Shown in pieces: positions 11,493-22,868 of a DNA stretch of 64,000 nucleotides; position 1 is the stretch's first letter, and each line of letters begins with the position of its first letter. The DNA comes from Deroplatys truncata (taxonomy: Eukaryota; Arthropoda; Insecta; Mantodea; Mantidae): positions 174,633,065 to 174,697,064 of the forward strand of contig CM060988.1 in assembly GCA_030765065.1 (NCBI GenBank), in the 5' to 3' direction. The translations under genes were made by a program, and so were the position numbers. The notes under the pieces were generated by a model. It was not told where the DNA came from. It made no database searches and saw only the letters and a program-made list of their open reading frames with translations.

Positions 11493-12412
11493 AAAAATCT
11501 GATGTGTTACACTCACATGACTTTCTCTACTCTTGTACAAACTATTTTTACAAACTCCTATTCTCCATCTATTTCATATAAATCGAGATAAACATTTTCT
11601 GAAACGATCTTTTGACATGCAAAGAGAATTACATTTTACACATAACGACAAGTTCTAAAAATATTTGACTATCGCTTAAGGCGTACTATGTTCCTCTTGT
11701 TTTGTATTTGCAAGGGCAATATAGAAATACAGTAGCCTTTAAGCACATACATATCTCTTAATAGCTGGTTGCTAGGTGCAGCACATTCTCTTTGCCAAAG
11801 ATTAATACTCTTTGCATATCCAAGACAAAAAAAAAACTGAATAACGAATTCCCATTTGAGAAAATAAGTATTGAAAAATTTAGGGAATAACAAGCAATAT
11901 CTCGAAAATGGTTCACTCAATAACAAAAAACGTATATTACATAAATTGTGTATTTTAATGCCATCTACATTTTTTGTGTAGTCAAATTTTGTCTCTCTCT
12001 TATGGTTTACCAGTTATGCAAAAGTCGTTCACAATGAAGAATACTTTTGGAGACATTCCCAGAAAATTCAAGATATACATTTTATTTTCCATGAAAATAT
12101 CTTAAACATATGATATTTTAATTAAATTTGTTAGAGCAATTTTCGAGAAAATTAAAATTTTCGAAAAATGTTCCATGTAGAGAGTAATCTGGGGTGGGGG
12201 GATTTTCTTGAAAACCTTGGTGTCGCATCTCTGGAAGATACTGAACCTAAATACCAAGTTTGGTGTTTATCCGACTGTTCGTTTCTGAGTTATGCTGCTC
12301 ACAGATAGACACACACACGGACATGTTTCCAAAAATGCTTTTTTTTGGATTCAGGGGGTCTCAAAACATGTGGAATACAATACTTCCCCTATTTACTATA
12401 GTAAAGTAAAAA
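11493..12412 (+). repeat. Family A copy
   Basis: A full-length copy from AAAAATCTGATGTGTTACAC to AAAGTAAAAA. It has internal deletions near the 3' end: the tract between aaaacatg and tggaatacaa is missing, and so is part of the terminal hairpin. The microsatellite is reduced to a few AC units at 12308-12318. Confidence 0.85.
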
Positions 12413-13170
12413 TATGTTCACCTTATTTTAATACTGTATTATATCGAACGTAAAATTTAGGTTCCCTAGCTCAGCGGAAAAATACCTCCCCACCTCAAGA
12501 AACAATACCGGCTGAGTAACAAAGGCGTGTTTCAAAACAATGGCTACATAAATTCTTAAGCTGCGAGTTTTCGGCACATTTCCCATTAAGATTTTAATGT
12601 GGAGCCTCGCACGTTATCTAATGTCGTGACATCGCTCAACAATTAGCAGTTATGAAAACGGCGTTTATTGCGTCATATCATTCTCGTCATTGTGACTTCA
12701 GCTTTCCCTCGTGAGTATGTCATTTGTCTTGTGTTAATTTCGTGTAAGAAAGTGCAGTTCGTGAATTTAATGAAGCGTAGTCAACAGTTGGACAGGGGAG
12801 AAATAAAATCTGTCAGATTTCTGTCAGTCTGCTGTGTTTACAACAGTTTCATTCACGAAATCTCGTAAAATCGAGACAGAAATCATAAAATAAAGCATTC
12901 GCATATACAAGTAGCAAGTTACAGGTTTTAAGGTTGGCACAACTGTCATAAGAAACTAATTTGAAACAATTGAGCATTGTTTAGATATTCGTGCAATAAA
13001 CCATGCAATGTTTGAGAACGGTTCACAACTTTCAGCAATCTTCCACTTGTGTTTATACTCTCAAGGTTACTATACATAACAATCTTGATGGTATATATTT
13101 CAAATAATATTGGAATATATATTGTAGTAAAGGATTTTTTTCTACAATTTATACTATTTTTCATAAATTA
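12413..13170. other. Unassigned stretch
   Basis: No family match. A frame at 12668-12868 (66 aa) has no recognisable domain. An ATG at about 12651 followed by a GTGAGT at about 12712 resembles a first exon, but nothing downstream supports it. Confidence 0.35.
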
Positions 13171-13217
13171 TTTGTACTTTCTCTACCACGAACTTAATAG
13201 GCTATGAAAGTATGGTA

Positions 13218-14475
13218 CCAAGGCAGTCCCAGAACTACCCTACCTGACGTATATATAGCGGTTGTTGTTTCAAACAAGTGAATATGGTAGAAATTACCAC
13301 CCTTATAAATTTTAAGTTCGAAGTTTGACGACGCTACGTAGTTTAGTAAACTCTCAGCGAATTTGTAAACATGGATAAAACTGGTCATCATTATGTGATA
13401 CAATACTTTCATTTGAAAGCTCTTAGTCAAACTAATATTAAAGCTGATCTAGATTCTACTCTGGGGGAGTCTGCTCCTTCGTTTACAACAGTAAAATATT
13501 GGGTGGCAGAGTTTAAGCGAGGCCGTACGAGCTGTCAAGACGAACATCGCAGTGGTCGACCAAATGAGGGGACCACGCCAGAAATTGTGAAGAAAATCCA
13601 CAAAATGGTATTGGATGACCGTCAACTGAAAGTGCACAAGGCAGCAGACATCGTAGGTATTTCAAAAAGTGCTGTAAATCGCACACTAATTGAAAATTTA
13701 GACGTGAGAAAGTCTTGCGCAAGATGAGTGCCCCGTTTGCTCACAATGAAACAAAAGCAGCGTCGTGAGGATGTTTCAGTAGAGGTTTGGCGATGTTTCG
13801 CTGCAATAAAGCCGAGTTTTTGCGTAGATTCATAACCATGGATGAAACATGGGTCCGTCACTTCACACCTGAGACGAAGGAACAGTCAAAACAGTGGATT
13901 GAAAGGGGAGAATCGGAGCCAAAGAAGGCGAAGGCAGTTCCGTCTGCAGGCAAGGTCATGGCATCAGTGTTTTGGGATGCGCGTGGGATAGTTTTAATTG
14001 ATTATCTTCAAAAGGGAAAAGCAATCAATGGCGAGTATTATGCAAACTTATTGCAGCGTTTGAATGATGAAATCAAGCAAAAACGGCCGCATTTAGCGAA
14101 AAAGAAAGTTCTTTTTCATCAAGACAATGCACCAGTTTACACATCCCCATGACCAAAATCAATGAGTTAAAGTTCGAATTGCTTCCTCGTGCACCCTATT
14201 CGACAAACTTACCCCCTCTGATTATTTTCTGTTACCAAAGTTGAAGAAATGGCTCTGTGGTAAAATATTTGTCCACAGTGAAGAGATGGAGTTTGCAGTT
14301 GATAGCTATTTTGCATAACTCGACGGTTCTCACTATAAACAGGGTTTCGAAGATATTGAACATCGTTGGGAAAAGTGTATCGAGTTGAAAGGAGACTATG
14401 TAGAGACATAAATATGTTTTTTTCCAAAAATGTTTGTATTTCCTTTGTTAGGGGGTACTTCTGGGACAGCCCTCG
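13218..14475 (+). mobile_element. mariner-family DNA transposon, decayed
   Basis: A 1.26 kb element flanked by TA (13216-13217 and 14476-14477). Its imperfect inverted ends include AGTCCCAGAACTACCC at the left and GGGTACTTCTGGGACAGC at the right. It carries a broken mariner transposase. The size is usual for mariner (about 1.3 kb). Nested in a family A2 copy. The subfamily cannot be fixed by eye. Confidence 0.88.
13371..14411 (+). pseudogene. mariner transposase pseudogene (D,D34D type)
   Basis: Transposases of this family cut and paste their element at TA sites. The N-terminal DNA-binding part is readable from ATG 13371, with an HTH-like region and the segment TLGESAPSFTTVKYWVAEF. It is broken at 13725 by TGA where family members have Trp (AR-W-VPRLL). 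A frameshift at about 13770-13787 moves the reading to another frame, which carries MDETW (first catalytic Asp, about 13838) and FHQDNAP (second Asp, about 14120). A further stop comes at 14150-14152. Near 14205 the usual PYSPDL is degraded, and the third Asp (SDYFL) is readable only after another frameshift. The family's usual C-terminal end, WEKCIELKGDYVE, is present before TAA 14409-14411. At least three disabling changes mean it is certainly inactive. Confidence 0.9.
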
Positions 14476-14539
14476 TATATTGCCAAAAATGTGATATCGA
14501 GATTTCACCTCAAATATATGTTTTGAAATTCCCTTGCAG

Positions 14540-15085
14540 AGCGAGGTGACGCTAACGTGTGCGAATCGCATTCGGGAGTTCCCCCGGCTACCAGCCTCTC
14601 TCACCCATGGGTTTGTCGTGGTTTCCCCGGGGCAGGCGAATGCTGGGGTGGTTCATCTTTTTCCACGAATTGTTTGCCCCTCATATTCTGTACCCATCAT
14701 CCTTCTTGTCATCTGTTTCAGAGTTGTAGGACCAGACGAGGGTGCTCGGCGGATTGCGATGGCTGTGCTCTCTGTGTATGATGTTTTCTGGCGTCGTTCC
14801 AGGGACAGCTTGATTAGGACCCGCCTCCGGATGCTTTGGGCTGGCGCTTCTTCGGCAACCCCCCCATTTCGACGGTCGGGTCTATGGGTGGTCTCGGACG
14901 CCATTGGATACATTCAATCTAGAAACATCGGGGAATCCGACCAAGCCTGCGTCCTCATACCTCCCTCCCAGGGATAACAGTAGAAGCACAAGGGGTCGGA
15001 TGGCCGGCGTGCGGTGCTGTGCCCCGGTTTCGGGGTCCCCTCCGTTTACCAGTACCTTTATCTTTACCGTATCTCCCTTAAAAGA
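14540..15085 (+). repeat. tRNA-derived SINE, family S
   Basis: It begins with a tRNA-like head (agcgaggtgacgctaacgtg...cattcgggagttc). A GC-rich body follows that recurs at 26440, 36410, 39995, 41695 and 43228 (tttgtcgtggttttcc..., gttgtaggaccagacga). The open frames inside are artefacts of GC-richness. Inserted next to or into a family A2 copy. Confidence 0.65.
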
Positions 15086-15224
15086 GCACTTTTAAACAAA
15101 GGTGTTTATATAAATCTTTGTTGAGGTGCTAGAGAAGGAAATATTCATGTTAGTAACACATAGGTATAGGTTATAAGCAGAGTGGGCCAACTTACACACT
15201 GCGATGTACATAGATACATTGTGG

Positions 15225-15640
15225 TTACCACCCCTAGGAGGAAGGGATAAAGTGAAGGCACCACAGAAGGCCACAGGCCACAAAGACGCGCGCAAGTCCC
15301 CAACAGACTCGAAGACCCTTCCACAGCTAGATCCGCCTAGAGAGGGCGAAGAACGACTTGTCGACTAAGCACCCTATAGTGTCTAGGGTACTCTTTTCCT
15401 TGTGCAGACATCCGCATTATCTGAGCGGCGCGCCATAGGCTTGGAAACCTGGAAGTACACCTGAAAGATGTGAAGGAAACGGAATGAAAAGGAAATGGTA
15501 GAAAGGAAATAGCATTCGCCTACCGATCAGGGAAAACCACGAAAAACCTAGTGTCTTAGTGGGTGATCGACCGGATTCGAACCCAGCTCCTTCAGAATGC
15601 GAGCTTCGCACGTTATCGCGGAGCCGTCTCGCTTGGTTTG
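15225..15640 (-). repeat. SINE family S, reverse
   Basis: Reverse-oriented copy or copies. The complement of the tRNA head (gaatgcgagcttcgcacg...gcggagccgtctcgc) lies at about 15595-15635, with a B-box-like GGATTCGAACCC complement at about 15573-15584. The tail (ggaggaagggataaag) is at 15236. Possibly two overlapping insertions. Confidence 0.6.
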
Positions 15641-15999
15641 TTGTAAGCCGCATTCTAAATGTAACTTAATGCACCATATGAATGTGTTAATTCATACTGG
15701 TGTAAACATAATCTTACACTGCCTCTTGTGAAAATTGCAACACCAAGAAAGAATTTCCCGAATAACTCCAAACTTGGTGGAAGTGTAGATGAGTGTGCAA
15801 GCAATAAGTGATTATGTTTGCAGAGAGATGGGGTACACGTAGGCCGAGCAGAGCCCTCTCGTGTCGGTCCAACAAGGTCAGTGTTGCGCCCAGTGTAGTC
15901 AGTGCAGTGCTGTCGAACAAGGTGGAAACAATGAAGTTAGTGCGCGTATGCCCCGTCGACGTTAAAGGGAGCCATATCGGCATGTGAGAGTTCGAACGG

Positions 16000-16080
16000 A
16001 GCAGAATGATCGGTCTCCTGGAAGCGGGTTTGTCATACCGTGACATTTCGGCTCGTACAGGACATGCTGCTACGACAGTG

Positions 16081-16115
<35 letters not shown>

Positions 16116-16500
16116 CAGTGGATAGATGAAGGTACTGCACCACGGAACATGACCACAGCACGGGATGACCGTCATCTTGTCCGCATGGCCATAACGGACC
16201 GTACAGCTTCATCCACAGTGTTGGCTCGACGCTGGAGCACTCAACGGGTGTGAACTTGTCTGCATCAACGGTTCGTCGCCGTCTGCTGCAGGTTGGACTG
16301 ATTGCATGCATGCCATTATGTCGGCTTCCATAGTCCAGAACCCACAAGCTCCTCCGACTGCAATGTGCGCGTGAACACCATCACTGGGGCACTGAGTGGC
16401 AAAATGTACTATTTTCGGACAAGTCCTGCTTCAACGTGTCTACAGTGATGGCCGCATACGTGTCCGGCGGTAGCATGGTGAGCGCAACCTGGAGGGTTGC
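16000..16500 (+). pseudogene. Tc1 transposase pseudogene, N-terminal part
   Basis: Readable stretches include MIGLLEAGLSYRDISARTGH (about 16003-16062), a paired-like helix-turn-helix typical of Tc1 transposases. Later KQWIDEGTAPRNMTTARDDR appears with frame breaks and stops. At 16081-16111 the codons that should continue after TTVM are replaced by a (GT)n run. The first catalytic Asp region survives near 16417 (TTCGGACAAGTCC, F-S-D-K-S). Interrupted at 16505 by a solo LTR and continued at 19199. Confidence 0.8.
16081..16111 (+). repeat. (GT)n microsatellite inside Tc1 coding sequence
   Basis: A pure GT tract of about 15 units. It lies where transposases of this type have a GTGTGT-containing codon run after the HTH, so it most likely expanded from coding sequence. 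Confidence 0.85.
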
Positions 16501-16830
16501 ATTGTGAGGCAGTATTTTTAACACTTAAATGATTTCAGTCAATTTATATAATATTATACAAATATAATAACAGCTTGTCTTAAAGCAATATGTGTATAAT
16601 ATCATTATGTTAATGTTTATATTATTATGTTCATGTTCAATAATGTTATGTGAATTATTACGTAATTTAATAATGTAGGAGCTGTGAGAATAATAGGTTA
16701 AAAGTTGCTAACAATGAGGTAACCTTGAGGCAATAATGAATTAGAAAGTTTAATAATGCTACTGTTAATTCTTGGAACCGCAATAATGTAATTTTTGAAA
16801 CAGTTTATAAAATAGCCAATCAACAACCAA

Positions 16831-17689
16831 AAAATCTTATGTGTTACACTCACATGACTTTCTCTACTCTTGTACAATCTATTTTTACAAACGCCTATTC
16901 TTCATATGATTTATGTTAATCGAGATGTCAATCTTATTGCTAATTTTCTTGTAGATGCAAGGGGAATATGGTAGCTTTTAAGCGATGGTCAAACATTTTA
17001 ACGCTGGTTGCTATGTGGCGCATTCCATTCTCTTTGCAAGTCCAGGACATAAAAAAATGAATAACGAATTTGAGAAAAAGTATAAGTATTGGAGAATTTA
17101 AGGAAATAACAAGCAATATCTCGAAAACGGTTCACTTAACAAAAAAATGTATATGACATAAATTGTGTATTTTAACGAGATCTACATTTTTTGTGTAGTA
17201 AAATTTTGTCTCTCTTATGGTTTACCAGTTATGCAAAAGTCGTTCACAATGAAGAATACTTTTGGAGACATTCCCAGAAAATTCGAGATATACATTTCAT
17301 TTCTCATGACATTATCTTAAACATATGATATTTTAATCAAAATCGTTAGAGCCATTTTTGAGAAAATTAAAATTTTCGAAAAATGTTCCATGTAAAGGGT
17401 AGTCTGGGGTGGGGGGATTTTCTTGAAAACCTTTGTGTCGCATCTCTGGAAGATACTGAACCTAAATACCAAGTTTGGTGTTTATCCGACTGTTCGTTTT
17501 TGAGTTATGCTGTTCACAGACACACACACACACACACACACACAGACACACACGGACATGTTTCCAAAAATGCTTTTTTTGGATTCAGGAGGTCTCAAAA
17601 CATGTATTTCCGGTGAAATCTCGGTATCGAATTTTTGGGTGGAATGCAATACTTCCCCTACTTACTATACGTAGTAGAGAAAGTAAAAA
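16831..17689 (+). repeat. Family A inside solo LTR 4 (forward)
   Basis: Full-length, TCTTATGTGTTACAC to GTAGTAGAGAAAGT, with A-tracts on both sides. LTR sequence resumes with tgcttatgttaaat. The (AC)n block is at 17518-17543. Confidence 0.9.
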
Positions 17690-18013
17690 ATGCTTATGTT
17701 AAATAAAAGTATTCTATTGGAGTAGGATTAGCCAATCAGAAACTGAAATAGGACAAATTGTACAAATTCAGTATTCAGTTGCTAGCAGACAGCATTCCTA
17801 ACCGGACGCGAGACGCGTCCTCGAGAAGTTTAATACGTATTCAGTGTGAGACAAAAAACAGTTTACGTGTTAAAAAGTGCAAGTAATTAACAAAGGAATC
17901 TCACAGCTCTCTATATCGGTAAAGTGTTATTTATATCGTGTCAAGGATTAATAAATGGAGGGAAGTAAAAATTATAATCTGTGTAAGCCTACATCCTTCA
18001 GCCGAACCACGCC

Positions 18014-18905
18014 TTTTTACTTTCTCTACTACGTATAGTAAGTAGGGGAAGTATTGCATTCCACCCAAAAATTCGATACCGAGATTTCACCGGAAATACA
18101 TGTTTTGAGACCTCCTGAATCCAAAAAAAGAATTTTTGGAAACATGTCCGTGTGTGTGTCTGTGTGTCTGTGTGTGTGTGTGTCTGTGTGTGTGTCTGTG
18201 TGTGTGTGAACAGCATAACTCAAAAACGAACAGTCGGATAAGCACCAAACTTGGTATTTAGGTTCAGTATCTTCCAGAGATGCGACACGAAGGTTTTCAA
18301 GAAAATCCCCCCACCCCAAACTACCCTTTACATGGAAGATTTTTCGAAAATTTTAATTTTCTCAAAAATGGCTCTAACGATTTTGATGAAAATATCATAT
18401 GTTTAAGATAATGTCATGGGAAATGAAATGTATATCTCGAATTTTCTGGGAATGTCTCCAAAAGTATTCTTTATTGTGAACAACTTTTGCATAACTGGTA
18501 AACCATAAGAGATACACAAAATTTACTACACAAAAAGTGTAGATCGCGTTAAAATACACAACTTATGTCATATACATTTCTTTTGTTGAGTGAACCGTTT
18601 TGGAGATATTGCTTGTTATTTCCTTAAATTTTCCAATACTTATACTTTTTCTCAAATTCGTTATTCATTTTTTTTATGTCCTGGACATGCAAAGAGAATG
18701 GAATGCACCACATAGCAACCAGCGTTAAAATATTTGACTATCGCTTAAAAGCTACCATATTCCCCTTGCATCTACAAGAAAATTACCAATAAGATTGACA
18801 TATCGATATCTCGATTAACATGAAGCATATGGAGAATAGGCGTTTTTTAAAAATAGTGTGTACAAGAGTAGAGAAAGTCATGTGAGTGTAACACATCAGA
18901 TTTTT
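18014..18905 (-). repeat. Family A inside solo LTR 4 (reverse)
   Basis: Full-length in the opposite orientation, TTTTTACTTTCTCTACTACG to TAACACATCAGATTTTT. The flanking LTR sequence (gaaccacgcc / aagatatgcatgtctctac) is contiguous in other LTR copies. The (GT)n block lies at 18150-18207. Confidence 0.9.
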
Positions 18906-19198
18906 AAGATATGCATGTCTCTACAAATTAATACTGACGCAGCCGAGGCAAACATAAATATATAATATTTAAAGAAGCAGTAAAAATACAAATTTAATAT
19001 TTTTAAACTTGGAGGGAAGGCTACCGGAAACTTTTTACCATACATGCGGTTGCAACTACTTCAAGTTCGGCTCCCCAACAGTTGAAATATAATACACCTT
19101 CTTCAAACTGGTTTTCCAAACGTAGCAGCAACAAACCTTCTTCAAATTAGCTCACCATACGTGGGGTAAATAACAAAATAACAAACCTACTTCAATTG

Positions 19199-19604
19199 TT
19201 CAGCGATATAGCGGACAAGCACCAAATGTGATGGTTTGGGGCGCCATTGGTTACAATAACCGATCTCGCCTCCTACGAATTGAGGGCACTTTGGACAGCA
19301 ATCTGTGCCTAACGGTGGTTGTAGAACCTCAGGTACTCCCCCTGCTTCAGGCATCTCCACAGGCCACATTTCAACAGGACAATGCCCGGCCACATATTGC
19401 GAGGAATGTACAAGCCTTCTTCGAAGAGCGACGGGTACCATTGCTTCCCTGGCCTGCATGTATATCGCCCAACGAACATGTCGGGATATGGTTGGTCGGC
19501 ATCTGGTGCGTCACGGTCCTCCAGTAACAAGTGTCACGGATTTGTGGGCTCGAATACAAACTGCATGGAGGGAAATTCCTCAGGAACTTATTGAACCTTT
19601 TTGA
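19199..19604 (+). pseudogene. Tc1 transposase pseudogene, C-terminal part
   Basis: Continuation of the split transposase. MVWGAIGYNNRSRLLRIEGT and FQQDNARPHIARNVQAFFEE (second catalytic Asp, about 19380) are typical of Tc1 transposases. The segment that should carry the third acidic residue (SP-x-x-PIEHVWD in relatives) is frameshifted around 19455-19490. The reading moves to the frame ending GRHLVRHGPP...QTAWREIPQELIEPF and TGA 19602-19604. Inactive. Confidence 0.87.
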
Positions 19605-19794
19605 TTCAATGCCATAGCGTATAGCAGCTCTAAATGCAGCGCTTGGAGGCCACGCCAAATACTGAATATTAGGGCTCAAAGGTCATGTATACATTTGAAA
19701 GGTTTATCATTTGTTACTTGTCATGTACCTAACCTGTGCTATTAAATTCATGCTTTTCCTTCTTGGTGTTGCAATCTTTACAAACGGGAGTGTA

Positions 19795-20765
19795 TTTTGA
19801 AGTAGCATACGAGTTAGCATTTAATTTCTTCTTCGTCTTGACCTAATTGTAGGTCCCCATTTAAAAAAATCAAATTGACCCTAAAATGACCATCATAATA
19901 TCAAACAACTTTAATAAAAAATATTTTTTTCTACAACGATTAGTTTTGGAGATATTGTACAGTCTCAACTTAAATGGTTCACCTGTATATTTGTGCTCAC
20001 TGAGATTAAAATAAAACGTCTTCTATAACCCAAAACATACTTCCTCCTTGATGCGAACAAATCCGTAGTATTATGATGACAAATTCTATTTTGTTACCTT
20101 TAGCACACACTTTTAACACTTCTACTTTTGATTTTAACATTTTGAAGTATTTTTCTTAATATTTGAGTATTCCATTTTATAAAAAACTTAATTAATCTCG
20201 ATAGGCAAAAATCATTCCTATCTACGTCATTTTCAAACCCGAAACTTCTTTTAATTTATTAATAACCCTCTCTAATTTACAGTCAGGGTTGCTAGACGTG
20301 CCGGAGTTTATGAGACAGTCCCGGACAGTACCCATTGGAGAAGGTAATTGTCCCGTATTTTTGTGTATTTTAAAACTTGTAAAAGAAGGTCATGTTTTCA
20401 CCTCGAGTTGGTAAAATAAATTTCTTTACATTGAAAAAGCAATTCTCGGTAAGAGAAAACTGTTACCCCGCTGTAACAGTTGGTAGTGTTAGTAGTGATT
20501 CACTCACATACAATATTCTTTGGTTCATTATTGACAAATTTGGCCATTTTTGGGGGTTGGCCAACCTGGAGGATATGATGCCTAATAATTATTAATAACT
20601 ACTGTCCCACTCAACTTTCCTTTTTGATTCATATCCGTCAACAACGAAGGATGTTTGTTAGAGACTTGTGAAATGATCACGAACACGCAGTTATTTTATT
20701 GGAAAACAGGAAGTAAATTAATAATGGAAATGGATAGGAATTTGAAGCGCTAGGTGAACATGTTA
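19795..20765. other. Unassigned AT-rich stretch
   Basis: About 970 bases with no clear gene. A 67-aa frame at 20392-20595 has no recognisable motif. No RNA gene seen. Confidence 0.4.
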
Positions 20766-21556
20766 AAAAAATCTGATGGGTTACACTCACATGACTTTCT
20801 CTACTCTTGTACAAACTATTTTTACAAACGCTTATTCTCCATATGCTTCATGTTAATCAAGATGTTAATCTTATTGCTAATTTTCTTATAGGTGCTAAGG
20901 AAATATGGTAGGCTTTAAGCGATAGTCAAATATATTAAGAGCTGGCTGCTGTGTGGAGTTTTCCATTCTCTTTGTGTGTCCAGGACATTTGAAAAATTCA
21001 AACAAATAACAAGAAATATCTTAAAAATCGTTCACTCGACAAAAAAGGTATGATATAAACTGTGTGTTTCAAGAGATCTACGTTTCTTCTAAAGTAAAAT
21101 TTTGTCTATCTCTTACCGTTTACGTTATGCGAAAGTCATTCAGAATGCAGAGGACTTTTGGGGACATTCCCAAAAAATTCAAGATATACATTTCATTTGT
21201 CATAAAAATGCCTTAATTGTATCATATTTTAATCAAAATCGTTAGCCATTTTTGAGAAAATCAAAGTTTTCGAAAAATGTTCCATGTAAAGGGTAGTCTG
21301 GGGTGGGAGGATTTTCTTGAAAATCTTCATGTCGCGATCCTTGGAAGATAGTAAACTCAAATACCAAGTTTGGTATTTATTCGACTTTTCGTTTTTGAGT
21401 TATACTGTTCATAGACAGATAGACAGACGCACACACGCGGACATGTTTCCAAAAGTACTTTATTTGGATTTAGGGCACCTCAAAATTTCGGTATCGAATT
21501 TTTGGGCGGAATCTAATATTTCCCCTACTTACTATACGTAGTAGAAAAAGTAAAAA
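20766..21556 (+). repeat. Family A copy
   Basis: AAATCTGATGGGTTACACTC to GTAGAAAAAGTAAAAA, somewhat diverged, with small internal deletions and almost no microsatellite (agacagatagacagacgcacacacg). Confidence 0.85.
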
Positions 21557-22017
21557 GAGAGGACTGGTTTTTCGTAAAGTTTGGGAAGACGGTAAGGTTT
21601 GCACATGAGGGTCAAAATGCGCATTTGGCAACCCTGCTTACAGTAATCATAAGTTAGCAAAACTGATTGCGAGCACGATAGAAGAAGTAATAATGGAAAA
21701 GGGAAGAAAGGTAATGAATAAAGATAAAGGAAATTAATTTCCTCGCCAGGAAATACCTCGCAAAGATTTCTTCAGCGCGACCTTCACTGGTGAAAGCGAG
21801 ACAAGGTCGTCGGTGTTATTGTTTGTTCAACAGCCTCTTTCACGTTGATGGGAAGCTGCTTGTTCTGTAACATGCAAATTCCGACAGGCATTTGTTGTGT
21901 GTAACATCGCAAAATGGAGTAACCTTGCTGAGATTACCCAAACAAACTTTCAATTTTGCTGTCAGAACAAATACGTATTCCAAAGCCATAAACGTACTGA
22001 CGTTGTTACACCGATTT
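21557..22017. other. Unassigned stretch
   Basis: About 460 bases with no family match and no supported gene. The frame at 21892-22128 runs into the following repeat. Confidence 0.4.
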
Positions 22018-22868
22018 AGAAAATCTGATGTTTTACACTCACATGAGTTTCTCTACTCTTGTACAAAATATTTTTACAAATGCTTATTCTCCATATGCTT
22101 CATGTTAATCGAGATATCGAGATGTTAATCTTATTGCTAATTTTGTTATAAATGGAAGGAGAATTGCTAGCCTTTAAGCGATAGTCAAATATTTTAAGAC
22201 CTGGTTGCTATGTCGAGTATTCCATTCTCTTTGTATTACCAGGACAAAAAAATGAATAACGAATTTGAGAAAAAGTATAGTTATTGGAAAATTTAAGGGA
22301 ATAACAAGCAATATCTCGAAAATGGTTCACTCAACAAAAAAAAGTATATGACATAAATTGTGTACTTTAACGCGATCTACATTTTTTGTGTAGTAAAATT
22401 TTGTCTATCTCTTATGGTTTACCAGTTATGCAAAAGTGGTTCACAATGAAGTATACTTTTGGAGACATTCCCAGAAAATTCAAGATATACATTTCATTTG
22501 TCATGAAAATATCTTAAACATATGATATTTTAATCAAAATCGTTAGAGCCAGTTTTGAGAAAATTAAAATTTTCGAAAAATGTTCCATATGAAGGGTAAT
22601 CTGGGGTGAGGGGATTTTCTTCAGAACCTTCGTGTCGCATCTCTGGAAGATACTGAACCCAAATATCAAGTTTGGTATTTATCCGACTGTTCGTTTCTGA
22701 GTTATGCTGTTCACAGACACACACACACACGGACATGTTTCCATAAATGCATTTTTTTGGATTTAGGGGGCCTCAAAACATGTATTTCCGATGAAATCTC
22801 GGTATCGAATTTTTGGGTGCAATGCAATACTTCCCCTACTTACTATACGTAGTAGAGAAAATAAAAAA
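22018..22868 (+). repeat. Family A copy
   Basis: Full-length, AAAATCTGATGTTTTACACTC to GTAGAGAAAATAAAAAA, with a short (AC)n at 22716-22729. Confidence 0.88.

Larger units (their letters stand above)
13172..14536 (-). repeat. Family A2 copy hosting mariner
   Basis: Reverse A2 sequence (tactttctctaccacgaac...) is broken at 13217 by the mariner element and resumes at 14476 with ttgccaaaaatgtgatatcgagatttcacc. The two parts join into the usual family order, so mariner inserted into an existing A2 copy. It is truncated at about 14536 where a SINE starts. Confidence 0.65.
16505..19194 (+). mobile_element. Solo LTR copy 4, with two nested family A copies
   Basis: It starts TGAGGCAGTA and ends CTACTTCA, with a perfect duplication ATTG (16501-16504 and 19195-19198), splitting the Tc1 transposase. 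One forward (16831-17689) and one reverse (18014-18905) A copy interrupt it. Without them the LTR is about 0.94 kb. No internal region. Confidence 0.87.
15717..19792 (+). mobile_element. Tc1-type DNA transposon, decayed and carrying nested insertions
   Basis: The inverted ends share ATTGCAACACCAAGAA (left at about 15737-15752; right in the complement at about 19761-19776). Both ends start CACT next to TA (15715-15716 and 19793-19794). Removing the LTR at 16505-19194 leaves an element of about 1.39 kb, normal for Tc1 relatives. The transposase is heavily mutated. The inserted stack (LTR plus two A copies) shows this Tc1 copy is the oldest layer here. Confidence 0.88.

Noticed and set aside
12651-12717. 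ATG followed by GTGAGT as another small first exon
   Set aside because: The peptide is not signal-like and no matching exon 2 is present in the window.
14534-14977. 147-aa frame and several overlapping frames (also at 26439-26757 and 42651-43394)
   Set aside because: They lie in GC-rich SINE or unassigned segments with frames on both strands and no domain; stop codons are simply rarer there.
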